From Gymnopus androsaceus JB14 (Eukaryota > Basidiomycota > Agaricomycetes > Agaricales > Omphalotaceae), in the NCBI GenBank assembly GCA_009733575.1, contig ML769450.1, positions 186,001 to 250,000 of the forward strand: a stretch of DNA of 64,000 nucleotides, given 5' to 3'. A program made the position numbers and the translations under genes. Each line of letters starts with the position of its first letter. Position 1 is the first letter of the stretch. Positions 36,033-46,343 of this stretch are shown in pieces. The notes below the pieces were generated by a model, which did no database searches, had not been told where the DNA came from, and was given only the letters and a program-made list of their open reading frames with translations.

Positions 36033-37112
36033 ACTTGGCTGGTTTGCTTGCATATCGGCTCCCGTCGTTGGAACAAATTGTAATTTGAGTACAAGTTGTA
36101 CTCATAAAATCTTATACGTAATTCGTTGAGCCTGTTCTTGGATGACGTCGATGCGCAAGAAGGCGAGAAACATTTGCGCAATGAATGTTTAGCATAAAAG
36201 TTCTGCAATCAAGCTGGCTTATTACAACGTCCGTGAAATATCCGTACTAGCCTTCTCAGTGCTAATTGAAATTAAAAACGAATATCTGCCAGTGGATTCT
36301 AGACAACGGCTCGTCTTGTGTCCCCCGGAAGCGTTTCCTAGCGTTTCTGTCTAGGAAGGCTGCAACTGTGTCGTGCAGGACTTGAACATCCTTCCTACGT
36401 TGAATCCCAGCATTTCTTGTGATACATCACTTATTTTTCATCTCTCATCTATTCCTTCCATCATTCAAATTCCGAAATCTCACCAGCAAAATACAATAGT
36501 ATCGTAGCGCCACTTGTGTGGCAATCCCTGGCTGGTTCAAGGGCTTGACCTTCTTGAAGTCCTGCTGTATTCTACCAGCAATATAACAGTACAATAAACA
36601 AATATGTACAAGCTGAATAGTACCATCTACAAAAAAAACGGTTAGAAATCCATGCATACTGACAGCCCCAATCGGAACAGTGTGCAGCAAATTGCCATAT
36701 ATACCAAAGATTGTCATCCTTAAACCCATACGCCGCCAACTGATAATAGTAGTCTTTTCCACTGCCAAGTGATCTCCGAAGTGCCGGACAAGTATCCACG
36801 GCTATGAAATCTGGCGAAGCATTATGCCTACATACAAAATCCAGATGGTATCATCATGCTGCATGGGCAGAAAGTTTGTGTTTCGCAAAAGTGCCACATT
36901 TCCAAATGTAGTGTGCACCACATCCGACACTTCACATGTGTGCCTGAAGTCCACATTCACATCCTCCTGCCTCACTCCACATTTTCCGGCTCAGTTTACA
37001 TTCTCTAGCTCACTTTACATTCCCCAGTTTACTTCACATCCAGTTCAAAGTGACGATTCATACAAGTTAGATTACACTTTAGATTTAAGTTAGATTACAA
37101 CTTGTAGTTAAA
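36033..37112. other. Gene-poor stretch
   Basis: On the minus strand around 36830-36445 there are hydrophobic open frames (for example GFLTVFFVDGTIQLVHICLL with a CAG-type acceptor nearby) that could be a remnant of a fungal multi-span membrane protein, but frames do not join. 36930-37090 is a CT-rich, weakly repetitive stretch (CAC-ATTC-like words). No gene is called. Confidence 0.35.
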
Positions 37113-37578
37113 TTACATCCTCGAGCGGAAGCGCATGATTCCGGAGAGGATATACGGCTGAAGTTTGTGATTCCACCAATCTGTCGACATACATGAGAAC
37201 CAAATGAATTGGAATGCAGAGTAGAAACTGACCTTGAACCTTCTTCTTCTTAAGGCTTCGAATCCATTGCGTGAACTCTTCAAGTTCCATCTCCGACGTG
37301 AGGAATGGGAAGTTCATCAAGCGATTGTACTGCTCTTCAGTAACTTCCGAATGAAGGCTATGGATACTGCTGAAATTAAAACGAGATGCTAATACAGTGC
37401 CTCTGCAATGCAGCATAGACAGAAAATACTGGCGGTAATGAGTTAGGCAGATTTGCAAAAAATACTTGATGATTTCCTGCGCCTTGCTAGTATGAATGTT
37501 GCTATACTCGGGCTCATTGGTCTTCAAGAATGCTTCAGCAGCTCCTTGGATGAGAGCCAGCTCCATATTGGTACCCAT
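37113..37578 (-). CDS. Transposon-type hypothetical protein, 3' fragment
   Basis: Minus-strand frame reading AEAFLKTNEPEYSNIHTSKA, FPFLTSEMELEEFTQWIRS and KKKKVQ, then a GT-AG intron (about 50 nt), then DWWNHKLQPYILSGIMRFRS and a stop at 37113. The second exon join is clean and the WW-H-K end recalls long agaricomycete ORFs found with MULE- and KDZ-like transposons. No N-terminal part can be found upstream, so this looks like a truncated remnant. Family unproven. Confidence 0.45.
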
Positions 37579-38049
37579 TGCGAGGAGACTACTGCCACGA
37601 GAAAGTGCCTTGAAACCGATTTGTTTACTGCATCTGCAAAAGTACCCTATTGCCTAGGGAAATTTAAGTCAAACCCAGATACCCTCAGTGTGCCTGGGAC
37701 ACCCAGAGAGCCCAGGCTCCCTAAGCTCCCTGAGGATCCCAAGGGACACCCCCCATTTCCTATGGGGACTAGGGTTATCCAAGAGATACTTAAAGTCCCC
37801 TTGTTTAATTTTAGTTGTCCAAATGGAAGGGCAGACTTAACCTGGAAGTAGCACAGGGAACCAATGCTGGCCCAAGGGAAATAAAAAGTCTATTGAAGAC
37901 ACTTTAGTATGGCCTGAATATTGCCAAGGCTACTCTGTCGGCACCCTATCAGAGCTTAAGGCTAGCAAAAAACACTAAGAACATTCAAAAACAGTATGCT
38001 GAAACCAACTTTATGATCCTCCAGAGACAAGCAAGGACTCCTCAAGGTT
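37579..38049. other. Low-complexity flank of the repeat nest
   Basis: 37660-37800 is a degenerate CCC/GGG-rich stretch with words such as CCCAG and TCCCTGAGG. No gene. The inverted-repeat homology begins just to the right. Confidence 0.5.
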
Positions 38050-38652
38050 GCTATCACTCCGCAGGATCGATTATAAAACGGCCGAAATTTATTCCGAAAA
38101 AGATGAAGTCAATGATGATAAATTTCGCCAAAGATTTCGATTGAAACAGATTATATATTGCGCCCGGAATATGGTTAGAATAATATAATCTTTTTCGTAT
38201 ATAATCCCGGCCGAAAAAGTTCGTGGGAATTAGTCAGTATTTCGATAGGAAGACAAAATCAATTTCGCCTGGTAAATTGTTAAGATTCCGCCCGGAAAAG
38301 GAATCAGGATGAAAGACCTTTACTGCTGCTAAAAGACCATCTTTTGTGCCTGGGAAAGGTCCTGTGGTCTTTGATCTTTCATGCGCGTAATTCACTAACT
38401 TTTACGCCATCAAACACGCGGTACCCAGTTACTGCCAGTTACTGCCCAGTCACTGTCTGGTGACTGCCTGGTTGCCTGGGTTCAGACGCTCAAAAACTCA
38501 TCTAGCCACTCAAAACGGTGACTCAGTCCTCATGTGCCACCTTGGTGCCTACTTGATGCTTGATCAAGAACAGTTACATGACTGATAACTGATTGTGAGA
38601 GCTAACTCTAAATCGATGCTTTGACATGTACGCTAGTGGCATGAAAGTATAT

Positions 38653-38808
38653 GACTAAGCATCGGGGTCCCGACTAAGCATCGGGGTCCCGACTAAGCAT
38701 CGGGGTCCCGACTAAGCATCAGGGTCCCGACTAAGCATCAGGGTCCCGACTAAGCATCGGGGTCCCGACTAAGCATTGGGGTCCTGACTAAGCATCGGGG
38801 TCCCGACG
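38653..38808 (+). repeat. 19-bp tandem repeat, eight units
   Basis: Eight head-to-tail units of GACTAAGCATCGGGGTCCC, with a few variant bases (CAGGG, ATTGGGG). The equivalent point in the right arm (about 58995-59020) has a single unit. Confidence 0.95.
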
Positions 38809-39789
38809 CTTTGTAAGCATCATTCGGCCTGCAATGTCCGACCATCAATGTGCTGTGCTTCACTTCTTCTTCTCACCAACCACCACCATCCCACCCAGTT
38901 GCACTCAAGAAGTCATAAGTGTGCAACTTGAGCACAGGGTAACTTCCCTCAATCTAATCCCCTTTATAACCTAACGATCTGCCTCCAGGCTCAGTCTTTG
39001 GGGTACTAGCATGTCGAGTGACGGTTTGTCTCCAGGCTCAGCCTTGGAGCACTAGATAGCATACCAAATAACAATTGTCCTTAGAGAGCTATGCTCTAAT
39101 TGCCTGATGGCCTCACAAACACGACAATCTGCTTCCGAGCTCAGCCTTGAAGTGCTAGATTCAAATTTTGAATGGCCTGCTGGAGTGCTATATCCATACA
39201 CATCCTGTGATAGTTTGACAAATCTATCCGGCCTCAGTCCTGGAGCGCTGCAATCAATCTTTTCATGCCGCCATTGCACTCAAGAAGTCGTAAATGTGCA
39301 ACTTAAGCGAAGAGTGACCTTTCTCAATCTACTCCGCCTTTCTAACATAATGATTTGCCTCCAGGCTCAGTCTTGGATTCCGGCTTCTGGTCTCAGAGAC
39401 ATGACGGTCTGCTTCCAATCTCAGCCTTGAAGCGCTAGCTTCAGATTTTGATTAGCCTAATGAACAATGATACAATTTGCCTCTGAGCTCAGTCATGGAG
39501 TGCTAGATCCACATGCATCCTGTCATATTTCAACAACTCTCCGGCCTCAGTCCTGGAGCGCTGTGTTCAATCTCTTCATGCCGCCATTGCACTCAAGAAG
39601 TCGTAAATGTGCAACTTGAGCGCAGGCCTGAATCTACTCCCCTTCGCCAAACATAGTAGAAGTCATACTTTATGCATCTCTTAGTAATATTTGCCCTGAC
39701 TTTACTGCCAGGTATCAACAACTCTGCCCAATCAATTACTTGGGCATGACACATTCCATTCCACTCATCACAGTCATGTGCCCAGATAA

Positions 39790-40389
39790 TTGCCCTTTGT
39801 CACAGACATGCATAAAAGGAACATCTGGATCAATCTCTCTTATACCCTACCACCACGTATGCCCTCGAAAGCCTCCACTACTCCACAATCTCGTCCAAAT
39901 ATTGGCCGCAACTCTGACTATACCCCTGCTGCCAGTGCTCCGAGTGCCACCTGCTCAGATATTCTGACGCCAGTCCCACCAGCCATGGCGGCCAGCAATC
40001 TCACTAGGGAGCAGGCCGACTTTTTGCAAAATCTACAGCAGCACTCTAGCGCCGTCGCCTACCTCTTGCCACCGGCCCTTGGCCATCCATTAATTTCGAT
40101 GACTAAAACACCAAACGGCTTATCTGCGAGGCTCCTTGTAGTATACAAGGATAATGCTGATTACAAGCAGGTTGTGGTCGTGGTTGGTCCGGACAAAGAA
40201 GCCACTGTCTGGCTACTGCGCAGACTCTTGGGGAACACGAACAAAGAGAAAGTGATCACTCGGCAGACTCGGAAAGCTATTTTTCTCTGGCTTGCTGTAG
40301 GCTGCATTGTATTTGGAGTGATTGGTCTGTTTGTTGCTTGGGCTCGGGCTGAAGCAGTTGGTATGGTAGTCATGAACTTGATTGATTAG
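39790..40389 (+). CDS. Unrecognised 199-aa single-span membrane protein, copy L
   Basis: Open frame of 199 codons; a second Met (MPSKASTTPQ) at 39859 could be the real start. After a Ser/Thr/Pro-rich leader comes a compact domain (REQADFLQNLQQHSSAVAYL, LISMTKTPNGLSARLLVVY, KQVVVVVGPDKEATVWLLRR), a basic stretch (KVITRQTRK), one clear membrane helix (AIFLWLAVGCIVFGVIGLFV) and a short tail. No introns and no family that I know. It lies inside the inverted repeat and is preserved as an open frame in the right arm with only two amino-acid changes noticed (A/V before SNL, K/E in YKDNAD). Confidence 0.6.
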   Translation: MPFVTDMHKRNIWINLSYTLPPRMPSKASTTPQSRPNIGRNSDYTPAASAPSATCSDILTPVPPAMAASNLTREQADFLQNLQQHSSAVAYLLPPALGHPLISMTKTPNGLSARLLVVYKDNADYKQVVVVVGPDKEATVWLLRRLLGNTNKEKVITRQTRKAIFLWLAVGCIVFGVIGLFVAWARAEAVGMVVMNLID

Positions 40390-40704
40390 ACCGACCAGAC
40401 CAGTATGCAAACTGCTTCATTTGTGGAACCAGATACTGATGCTTAGCTTGCAGATCGCTTGGTTATAGGATCATCACTCGCCTTAGAGAGAGTGCTACTC
40501 TAGAGAGGTAGATAAATTGAGGAACAATACGGGCTCCTCTCAGCAATATTGATTACCTTGGCATAGGCATAGTTTTATAACTTCAATTTGTGTTCCAATA
40601 TCTTCAATGGAATTTTGATCTGTATGGAAATGCTTCAACCAAATAAATTGTTTTGTTTTCCGCGCCAAGTTTCTTCTTTCCACTTTCATGGTCCCCATCC
40701 GCGA

Positions 40705-41291
40705 AAGCAGGATGAGAAAGGAATGCTATGTACATGGTCTGGGTGTGAAAAGCAGCAGGTGTCAAGGTTGCAAACGAGACCTGCGAGAAGTACAATTTAG
40801 TATGGTTGGACATGAAGAACGTTAAAACACGTCGCCCGACGAAGAACTCGACCACAAGTTTACAGGTGCCTACCGAATCCTGGCCAAGGTCGGGAGCCAT
40901 GCTTACCAACTGGACTTACCGGGCAACCTAAAAAGATACACAATGTGTTCCATGTCGACTGATTGAAAGTCCACCACGAGGACGTCTTCAGACGGAAACA
41001 CGAACCATATTCATAGAAGGGAACACGGAATACTTCATTGAGGGAATCCTGGACTCATAGCCTATGGAAGCGGGTAGCCACGAGATAGAGTACCTCATGA
41101 AGTGGAAAGATTATGGGGCCGAGTTCAACAAGTGGGTACCTTGGCGGAGCATGGTGGGTGGAGTTGAGTTGATAGAGAGATGGGAAAAGGCCTACCCTAA
41201 GAAAAGAAAGCTGCAAAGGGATCTGCTGGAAAGGTTAAGGGAGATGGCACTGGAGCAGAATGAGGACGGGAATGAAGAGGAGAGACAATAG
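40705..41291 (+). mobile_element. Chromovirus (Ty3/gypsy) integrase C-terminus and chromodomain remnant A
   Basis: Remnant of a retrotransposon polyprotein end. Stretches read RILAKVGSHAYQLDLPG-like and RIHNVFHVD-like (integrase GPY/F region), interrupted by stops, then an open chromodomain frame at 41064-41291: HEIEYLMKWKDYGAEFNKWV, then VELIERW, then a basic-acidic tail ending EERQ. The polymerase part and intact LTRs are not seen. Four copies exist in the window (A, B, C, D). Confidence 0.8.
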
Positions 41292-41844
41292 GGGCGCCTG
41301 ACCACGTTAACGACCGACCACGCTAAGTGGTCCATTGTTTCTAATTCTAACTTCACCCGTGTTCGGCAAGAATGTGTTAGACCAGGGTCGACGGTCTTGG
41401 AGGAACTAGTAGCGATGAGTAGCCTAGCAAATGAGCCAAGCAGGGAAGATCCGCCATTGAATATGCCATGTGCGGATGACTAGTCTGAAGACTAGTAGCA
41501 AGATAGCGTTGATAGAAAGACTCTAGGAGACAACAGAATCAAGTCGGGTGACGAGACTGACAAGGAAGCCTAAACATTGTCTCGCTTGCCATCCGACTAC
41601 AGCCTTATCCTGATTATATTTTTCAGTTGTCAATGCTGGACACATTTGACAAGTTTTTGACGCAATACACCTCTCGTTAATAGATTGTATCTACTCTAAT
41701 ATCACTCTGATACCAAAGAAAGTCTGTACACCATGGTTTTTCTCTAGATTATCAACGGTAATTACATGTGCGTAAGCTAGGAAAATGAAAAATCCCTGAT
41801 AACGCTTGCCCATGGGATTCTATTCCCACCCGACCCGAGAAAGG
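41292..41844. repeat. Sequence between chromodomain remnants A and B, left arm only
   Basis: About 0.5 kb following the A stop and preceding B. It is missing from both right-hand copies. A TGTTAGACC word near 41373 could be an LTR start. On the minus strand, 41715-41704 reads TGGTATCAGAGT, which resembles a primer-binding site for initiator tRNA-Met. Neither is proven. Confidence 0.4.
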
Positions 41845-42412
41845 AATGCTATGTACATGGTCTGGGTCATGAAAAGCAGCAGGTGTCAAGGTCGCAAACG
41901 AGACCTGCAAGAAGTACAATTTGGTATGGTTGGACATGAAGAATGTTAAAACACGTCGCCCGACGAAGAACTCGACCACAAGTTTACGGGTGCCTACCGA
42001 ATCCTGGCCAAGGTTGGGAGCCACGCTTACCGACTGGACTTACCGGGTGACCTAAAAAGATACACAACGTGTTCCATGTCGACTGATTGAAAGTCCACCA
42101 CGAGGACATTTTCAAATGGAAACGCGAACCATATTCATAGAAGGGAACGCAGAATAGTTCGTCGGGATTCCTGGACTCACAGCCTATGGAAGCGGGTAGC
42201 CACGAGATAGAGTACCTTGTGAAGTGGAAAGATTATGGGGCCGAGTTCAACAAGTGGGTACCTTGGCGGAGCATGGCGGGTGGAGTTGAGTTGATATAGA
42301 GATGGGAAAAGGCCCACCCTAAGAAAAAAAACCTGCAAAGGGATCTGCTGGAAAGGTTAAGGGAGATGGCACTGGAGCAGAATGAGGATGGGAACGAAGA
42401 GGAGAGACAATA
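41845..42412 (+). mobile_element. Chromodomain retrotransposon remnant B
   Basis: Near-identical to remnant A but with extra stops: the chromodomain region reads HEIEYLVKWKDYGAEFNKWV, then has a TAG after VELI, so it is not a full frame. It is the direct source or sister of C and D, which share these differences. Confidence 0.8.
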
Positions 42413-42579
42413 GGGGCACCTGACCACGCTAACGACCAACCACGCTAAGTGGTCCATTATTTCCAATTCTACCACCCCGCGCTTGCGGTGCCAATTTCTT
42501 AATTCACATCCACATCCTCTTCATTTTGAATACTCAAAAGTAACCCCTGAATTTTTTTATTGCTGTTTTCATAAAAGCT

Positions 42580-43272
42580 GGTGTAATCCAAAATTCCACT
42601 CTCACAAACTTTTTTTTCGTCCTTTGAGCCTTCATCACTTTTCACTTGTATCTCAATAAATACAATACCTATTGCCTTCTATTATAACACATCTTAATTG
42701 CCACATTGAACCTGAGATGCAAGACTAAGAAAATTGAATATTCGAGCAAGTTTATTTGTGAAGTTACCTGCAATATTGTTCAAACATTTCAGTTGTTGGA
42801 CTGTAATAAATTTATTAGAGGACGTTCTGAGTAGTACAATCCACTGTATGGACTATAATACAAGTGCTAATGTAGTTTATAGAAGTGTGAAACAATGTTT
42901 TGTTCACAGTTGACTCGTTGAATCTGGCATGCTCTTGATTGCAACTTCCATATCCTGCCAAGACAACCAAGTTCACTGGCAATCTTATTCAAGTACATTT
43001 GCATCTGTAATATTGTCAATAGAATGTATCCTACAGCTCAGAACATCCTCTAATAAATTTATTACACTCCAACAACTGAAATGTTCGAACAATATTGCAG
43101 GTAACTTCACAAATAAACTTGCTCGAATCTTCGATTTGCTTAGTCTTGCATCTCAGGTTCAATGTAGCGATTAAGATGTGCTATATTAGAAGGCGATAGG
43201 TATCGTATTTATTGAGATACAAGTGAAAAGTGATGAAAAAAAGTTCGTGAGTGCGGAATTTTGGATTACACC
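42580..43272. mobile_element. Foldback/MITE-like element, copy L
   Basis: Element of 693 bp with terminal inverted repeats of about 230-250 bp, starting GGTGTAATCCAAAATTCC and ending with its complement. The left arm runs to about 42833 and the right arm starts at about 43040, leaving a loop of about 200 bp. The arms differ by an approximately 15-bp indel (TCCTTTGAGCC...). No coding capacity. No target-site duplication is visible at AAGCT / GCCCG. Confidence 0.8.
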
Positions 43273-43859
43273 GCCCGACAAGATGCCCCAATAAACACTT
43301 TACTTATTCATTCAAGTCCCACCGGTTATTTCACTCAACAAAATTAAATTGACTATTTACAGCACACGGCGAGTTTGAGCAAGGCATTGGAGCTTAGGAG
43401 CTTCTGACAGGACAATGCATAATTCTTTAACGGATTCTTCTTCTTCTACTGTCCCCATTGTGAATGAACGCTAGAAGAAAGGATTGCTGACTAACTGATG
43501 GGCTTCCGGAGCTTAGTAAGCTACCTCTCCGACCAACTCACGCATCACGGTCAAAAAATTGGACAATGGAATTTTTTCTCAATTTTTTTGATTTGGTATT
43601 TTTCTGAAATCCAGTTGGAAGAGTACAGTATGTGGCCTGTTGTTACTTCGCCACTCAACGATCTGATTCTGAGCTTAGTTCTGAAGTGCTATAACCCGGC
43701 GCTCAGAACGGTTTTGGAGGGGTCTTTCCGAGAAGCCAGCTAGAAGATCGCGGGACCTTTCAACAATCGCGTAAGTTTCAATGTTCTCTTACTTGCAGGC
43801 TATTAACTGAATCAACGCCTTATTCCGTTTATGGGGGTCCCAATCTGAGCTTATCAAGT

Positions 43860-45926
43860 CTCGGTTTTTTGGGTGGATAGTTTACGAGTTTCTGCGCGGG
43901 AGCAGTCGCTTTTGGATCAGATCCCTACTTACCTGCGTATGAAGGAAGATAACCCATCGCAGTGAGGGGATCCAATAGTGTTGACTATGGCACAATGATA
44001 CACGCGCAGCTTATGCGTAAGAAGCAAGGCGCGTTGCTTGATCCGCGCAAGCAGAAAATTATCAACAAGTACTTGGAGGATAAGACCAATAAGGCCACTT
44101 TACGCGCTCTAGTTAAAGACATATGGATCCATGATTTACGTGAGTAGTCTTGTTCAGTTGTACTTGTTCCTCCCTCACTGATGGTTCTTATGGATTTCAG
44201 AGACGTTGTGCCCCAACAGCAACATTACACAGATGAAATGGGGGTCCGCCTTCGCGGATATGTGCTACCGGGAGAAAATCAAACTCGTCAACTATCCCCG
44301 GGGACTAAAAGCAATTGGTGCACCTGGCGGTCTTCAAGCAGTCTCAGGGATCGAAAAAAATTATCTGAAGACGATCGTGGGTGATCGAGTTCAGTTTTGG
44401 CAACAGGAAGCTAGAGAGTCGAGGCGGGGAGCAGTAGAGGATGAGGACGAGGGTATGGCGCCTTTATATGATGACGACAGTGACGAGGGGAGTACGAGCA
44501 AACGTACGGTGTTGCTTGAAGAGGATCTCGTTCGATTTGTCCCGTGGGATGAAAGTCAGTCGATTTGTTTAGGTTCTTGCTTGTTTAACAGTACTAATCT
44601 CGCTTCGTTGATTTAGATGAGAAAGCTCTAAGTGTGGCAGATAGAGCCAACATTGGGATCGTTACACAGCAGCCGAGGGGCGATGAAGAACCTCTGGTGC
44701 TGACAAAAGTCCTTCATTCCAAAAAGTATGTCGAATACGCGAGAGCACGAATGCACCAAGACGGTTGGTAGAGAGGATTCAGACGAGGAAGACAGTGACT
44801 CGCAATCGGATGCGCCTCGCGAGTCTCGCCAGACGAAGGTGGGCAAGAGCATTGCATTTCGTCGGGAGCGAGTGCAGGAGGGAGAGTCCTCAGACGAGGA
44901 AGACAGTGACTCGGAATCGGATGCGCCTCGCGAGTCTCGCAAGACGAAGGTGGGCAGGAGCATTGCAGTTCGTCGGGAGCGAGTGCAGGAGGGAGAGTCC
45001 TCAGACGAGGAAGACAGTGACTCGAATCGGATGCGCCTCGCGAGTCTCGCAAGACGAAGGTGGGCAGGAGCATTGCAGTTCGTCGGGAGCGAGTGCAGGA
45101 GGGAGAGTCCGATTTTGACACTTCTGTTGCTGCTGTGCGCCAGAAAAAGAAGACTGTAGCACCTCGTCGAGACGCGGAGCACGATTCCGACTCAGCCCCT
45201 GTGGAGCCCACGAGAAAGAAGAAGACTGTGGCACCTCGTCGAGACGCGGAGCACGATTCCGACTCAGCCCCTGCAGAGCCCGCGAAGAAGAAGAAGACTG
45301 TGGCACCTCGTCGAGACGCGGATCACGATTCCGACTCAGTCCCTGCAGAGCCCGCGAAGAAGAAGAAGACTTTAGCACCTCGTCGAGACGCGGAGCACGA
45401 TTCCGACTCAGTCCCTGCAGAGCCCGCGAAGAAGAAGAAGACTTTAGCACCTCGTCGAGACGCGGAGCACGATTCCGACTCAGTCCCTGCGGAGCCCGCG
45501 AAGAAGAAGAAGAAGACTGTGGCACCTCGTCGAGACGCGGAGCACGATTCCGACTCAGCCCCTGCAGAGCCCACGAAGAAGAAGAAGACTGTGGGACCTC
45601 GTCGAGACGTGGAGGTCGACTCCGATTCAGTGCCTACGCGGCTCCCGAAGAAGATTGCAGGGAAGGGGAGGGACGAGGTAGGTCTTGTGCGAAAGGCACA
45701 TGTTGAGACGCAGGAGACGGATGAAAACGAGGAACGGCCAAGAAAGCGAGCACGGCTTAACAGGGAGCATGGGAAGAAGCATGGTAAGGAGAAGAACATT
45801 GCGGACCAAAGCGAGGTAGTGGGTGGGCAAGGAAGGAAACGGAAGCGTGATGAGGATGCCCCGAGAGTCATAGCACAACTCTCAAGACCTATAGTGAAAC
45901 TCCCAAAGCGTAAGAGTGGTGATTAA
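43860..45926 (+). CDS. Hypothetical repeat protein with acidic and KKKT-type arrays
   Basis: Spliced gene with an uncertain 5' end. Coding-like sequence begins about 43890 (LLDQIPTYLRMKEDN), then NYGT-like, TMIHAQLMRKKQGALLD, an intron after DLR, ITQMKWGSAFADMCYREKIK, GLQAVSGIEKNYLKTIVGD, an acidic stretch, and an intron before NEKALSVADRAN. A 46-nt intron (about 44728-44773) leads in frame into EDSDEEDSDSQSD. Then come two tandem arrays: three 37-aa units and seven 24-aa units (KKKTVAPRRDAEHDSDS). The C-terminus is basic with NLS-like RPRKRARL. One base is missing in the third 37-aa unit (about 45022). I do not recognise the protein; the composition suggests a nuclear role. Confidence 0.5.
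44782..45113 (+). repeat. 111-bp coding tandem repeat, three units
   Basis: Units start at 44782, 44893 and 45004, each encoding SDEEDSDS(Q/E)SDAPRESR-type acidic then basic sequence. The third unit is 110 bp: ACTCGAATC where the others have ACTCGGAATC. Confidence 0.9.
45146..45640 (+). repeat. 72-bp coding tandem repeat, about seven units
   Basis: Each unit encodes 24 residues, APRRDAEHDSDS plus (A/V)P-EP-(T/A)(R/K)KKKT-type sequence. One unit carries an extra AAG (Lys) codon. Length changes are in whole codons, so the frame holds. Confidence 0.9.
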
Positions 45927-46070
45927 TTACTTTTCGCATATTGTACCTTCGTCATTAGTTACATCTATCTATCTATCATGTATGCCCATGTACTCATGTA
46001 TTCTATGCAGTTATAAGTGAAATGTATAAGTCTTAAAGATTAAAGTGAATCTCCAAGTGGTGAAAAACTG

Positions 46071-46343
46071 GGTGGGCAGCTGCCCTCACTTGAAGGAGAG
46101 GGTGGGCAGCTGCCCTCACTTGAGGGAGGAGGTGGGCAGCTGCCTCACTTGAGGGGAGGTGGGGCAGCTGCCCTCACTTGGAGGGAGAGTTGGCAGCTGC
46201 CTCACTCGAGGGAGAGGTGGGCAGCTGCCCTCACTTGAGGGAGAGTTGGGCAGCTGCTCACTTGGAGGAGAGGTGGGCAGCGCCCTCACTTGGAGGAGAG
46301 GTGGGCAGCTGCCCTCACTTGAGGGAGAGGTGGGCAGCTGCCC
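46071..46343. repeat. G/C-rich minisatellite, about 9.5 units of 27-30 bp
   Basis: Consensus GGTGGGCAGCTGCCCTCACTTGAGGGAGA. The core GGGCAGCTGCCC is a perfect palindrome, and CCTCACTTGAGGG is a second near-palindrome. Units vary by one- or two-base indels. Confidence 0.9.

Larger units (their letters stand above)
38050..43715 (+). repeat. Left arm (L) of the giant inverted repeat
   Basis: This 5.7-kb unit recurs in inverse orientation at 50250-52805 and 55130-59610. Order: an AT-rich end with CGGCCGAAATTTAT-like hairpin words (38066-38380), a 19-bp VNTR, a transcribed-looking stretch with repeated GCCTCAGTCCTGGAGCGCT words, the 199-aa membrane-span ORF, chromodomain remnant A, about 0.5 kb found only here, chromodomain remnant B, the foldback element, and a tail ending GCTATAACCCGG. 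L is longer than the right arm by the A-B interval and the VNTR. Confidence 0.9.

Noticed and set aside
39052..39430. Overlapping open frames on both strands with regular spacing (and copies at 58373-58751)
   Set aside because: They come from a repetitive CTCAGCCTTGGAGC-type sequence; both strands are open at once and no protein pattern is seen.
42929..43174. 81-codon open frame (and its copies at 50776-51021) as a gene
   Set aside because: It lies wholly inside the foldback element, reads through its inverted arm, and differs between copies in line with DNA change only.
43498..43743. Open frame MGFRSLVSYLSDQL... as a small secreted protein
   Set aside because: It lies in the tail of the repeat unit, changes its end between copies L and M, and is destroyed in R; no family match.
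45001..45871. Long minus-strand frames opposite the repeat gene
   Set aside because: Shadow frames produced by codon-phased tandem repeats; the plus strand has splice sites and a sensible composition.
46071..46343. CRISPR-like array
   Set aside because: Units are contiguous with no unique spacers, and the host is a eukaryote.
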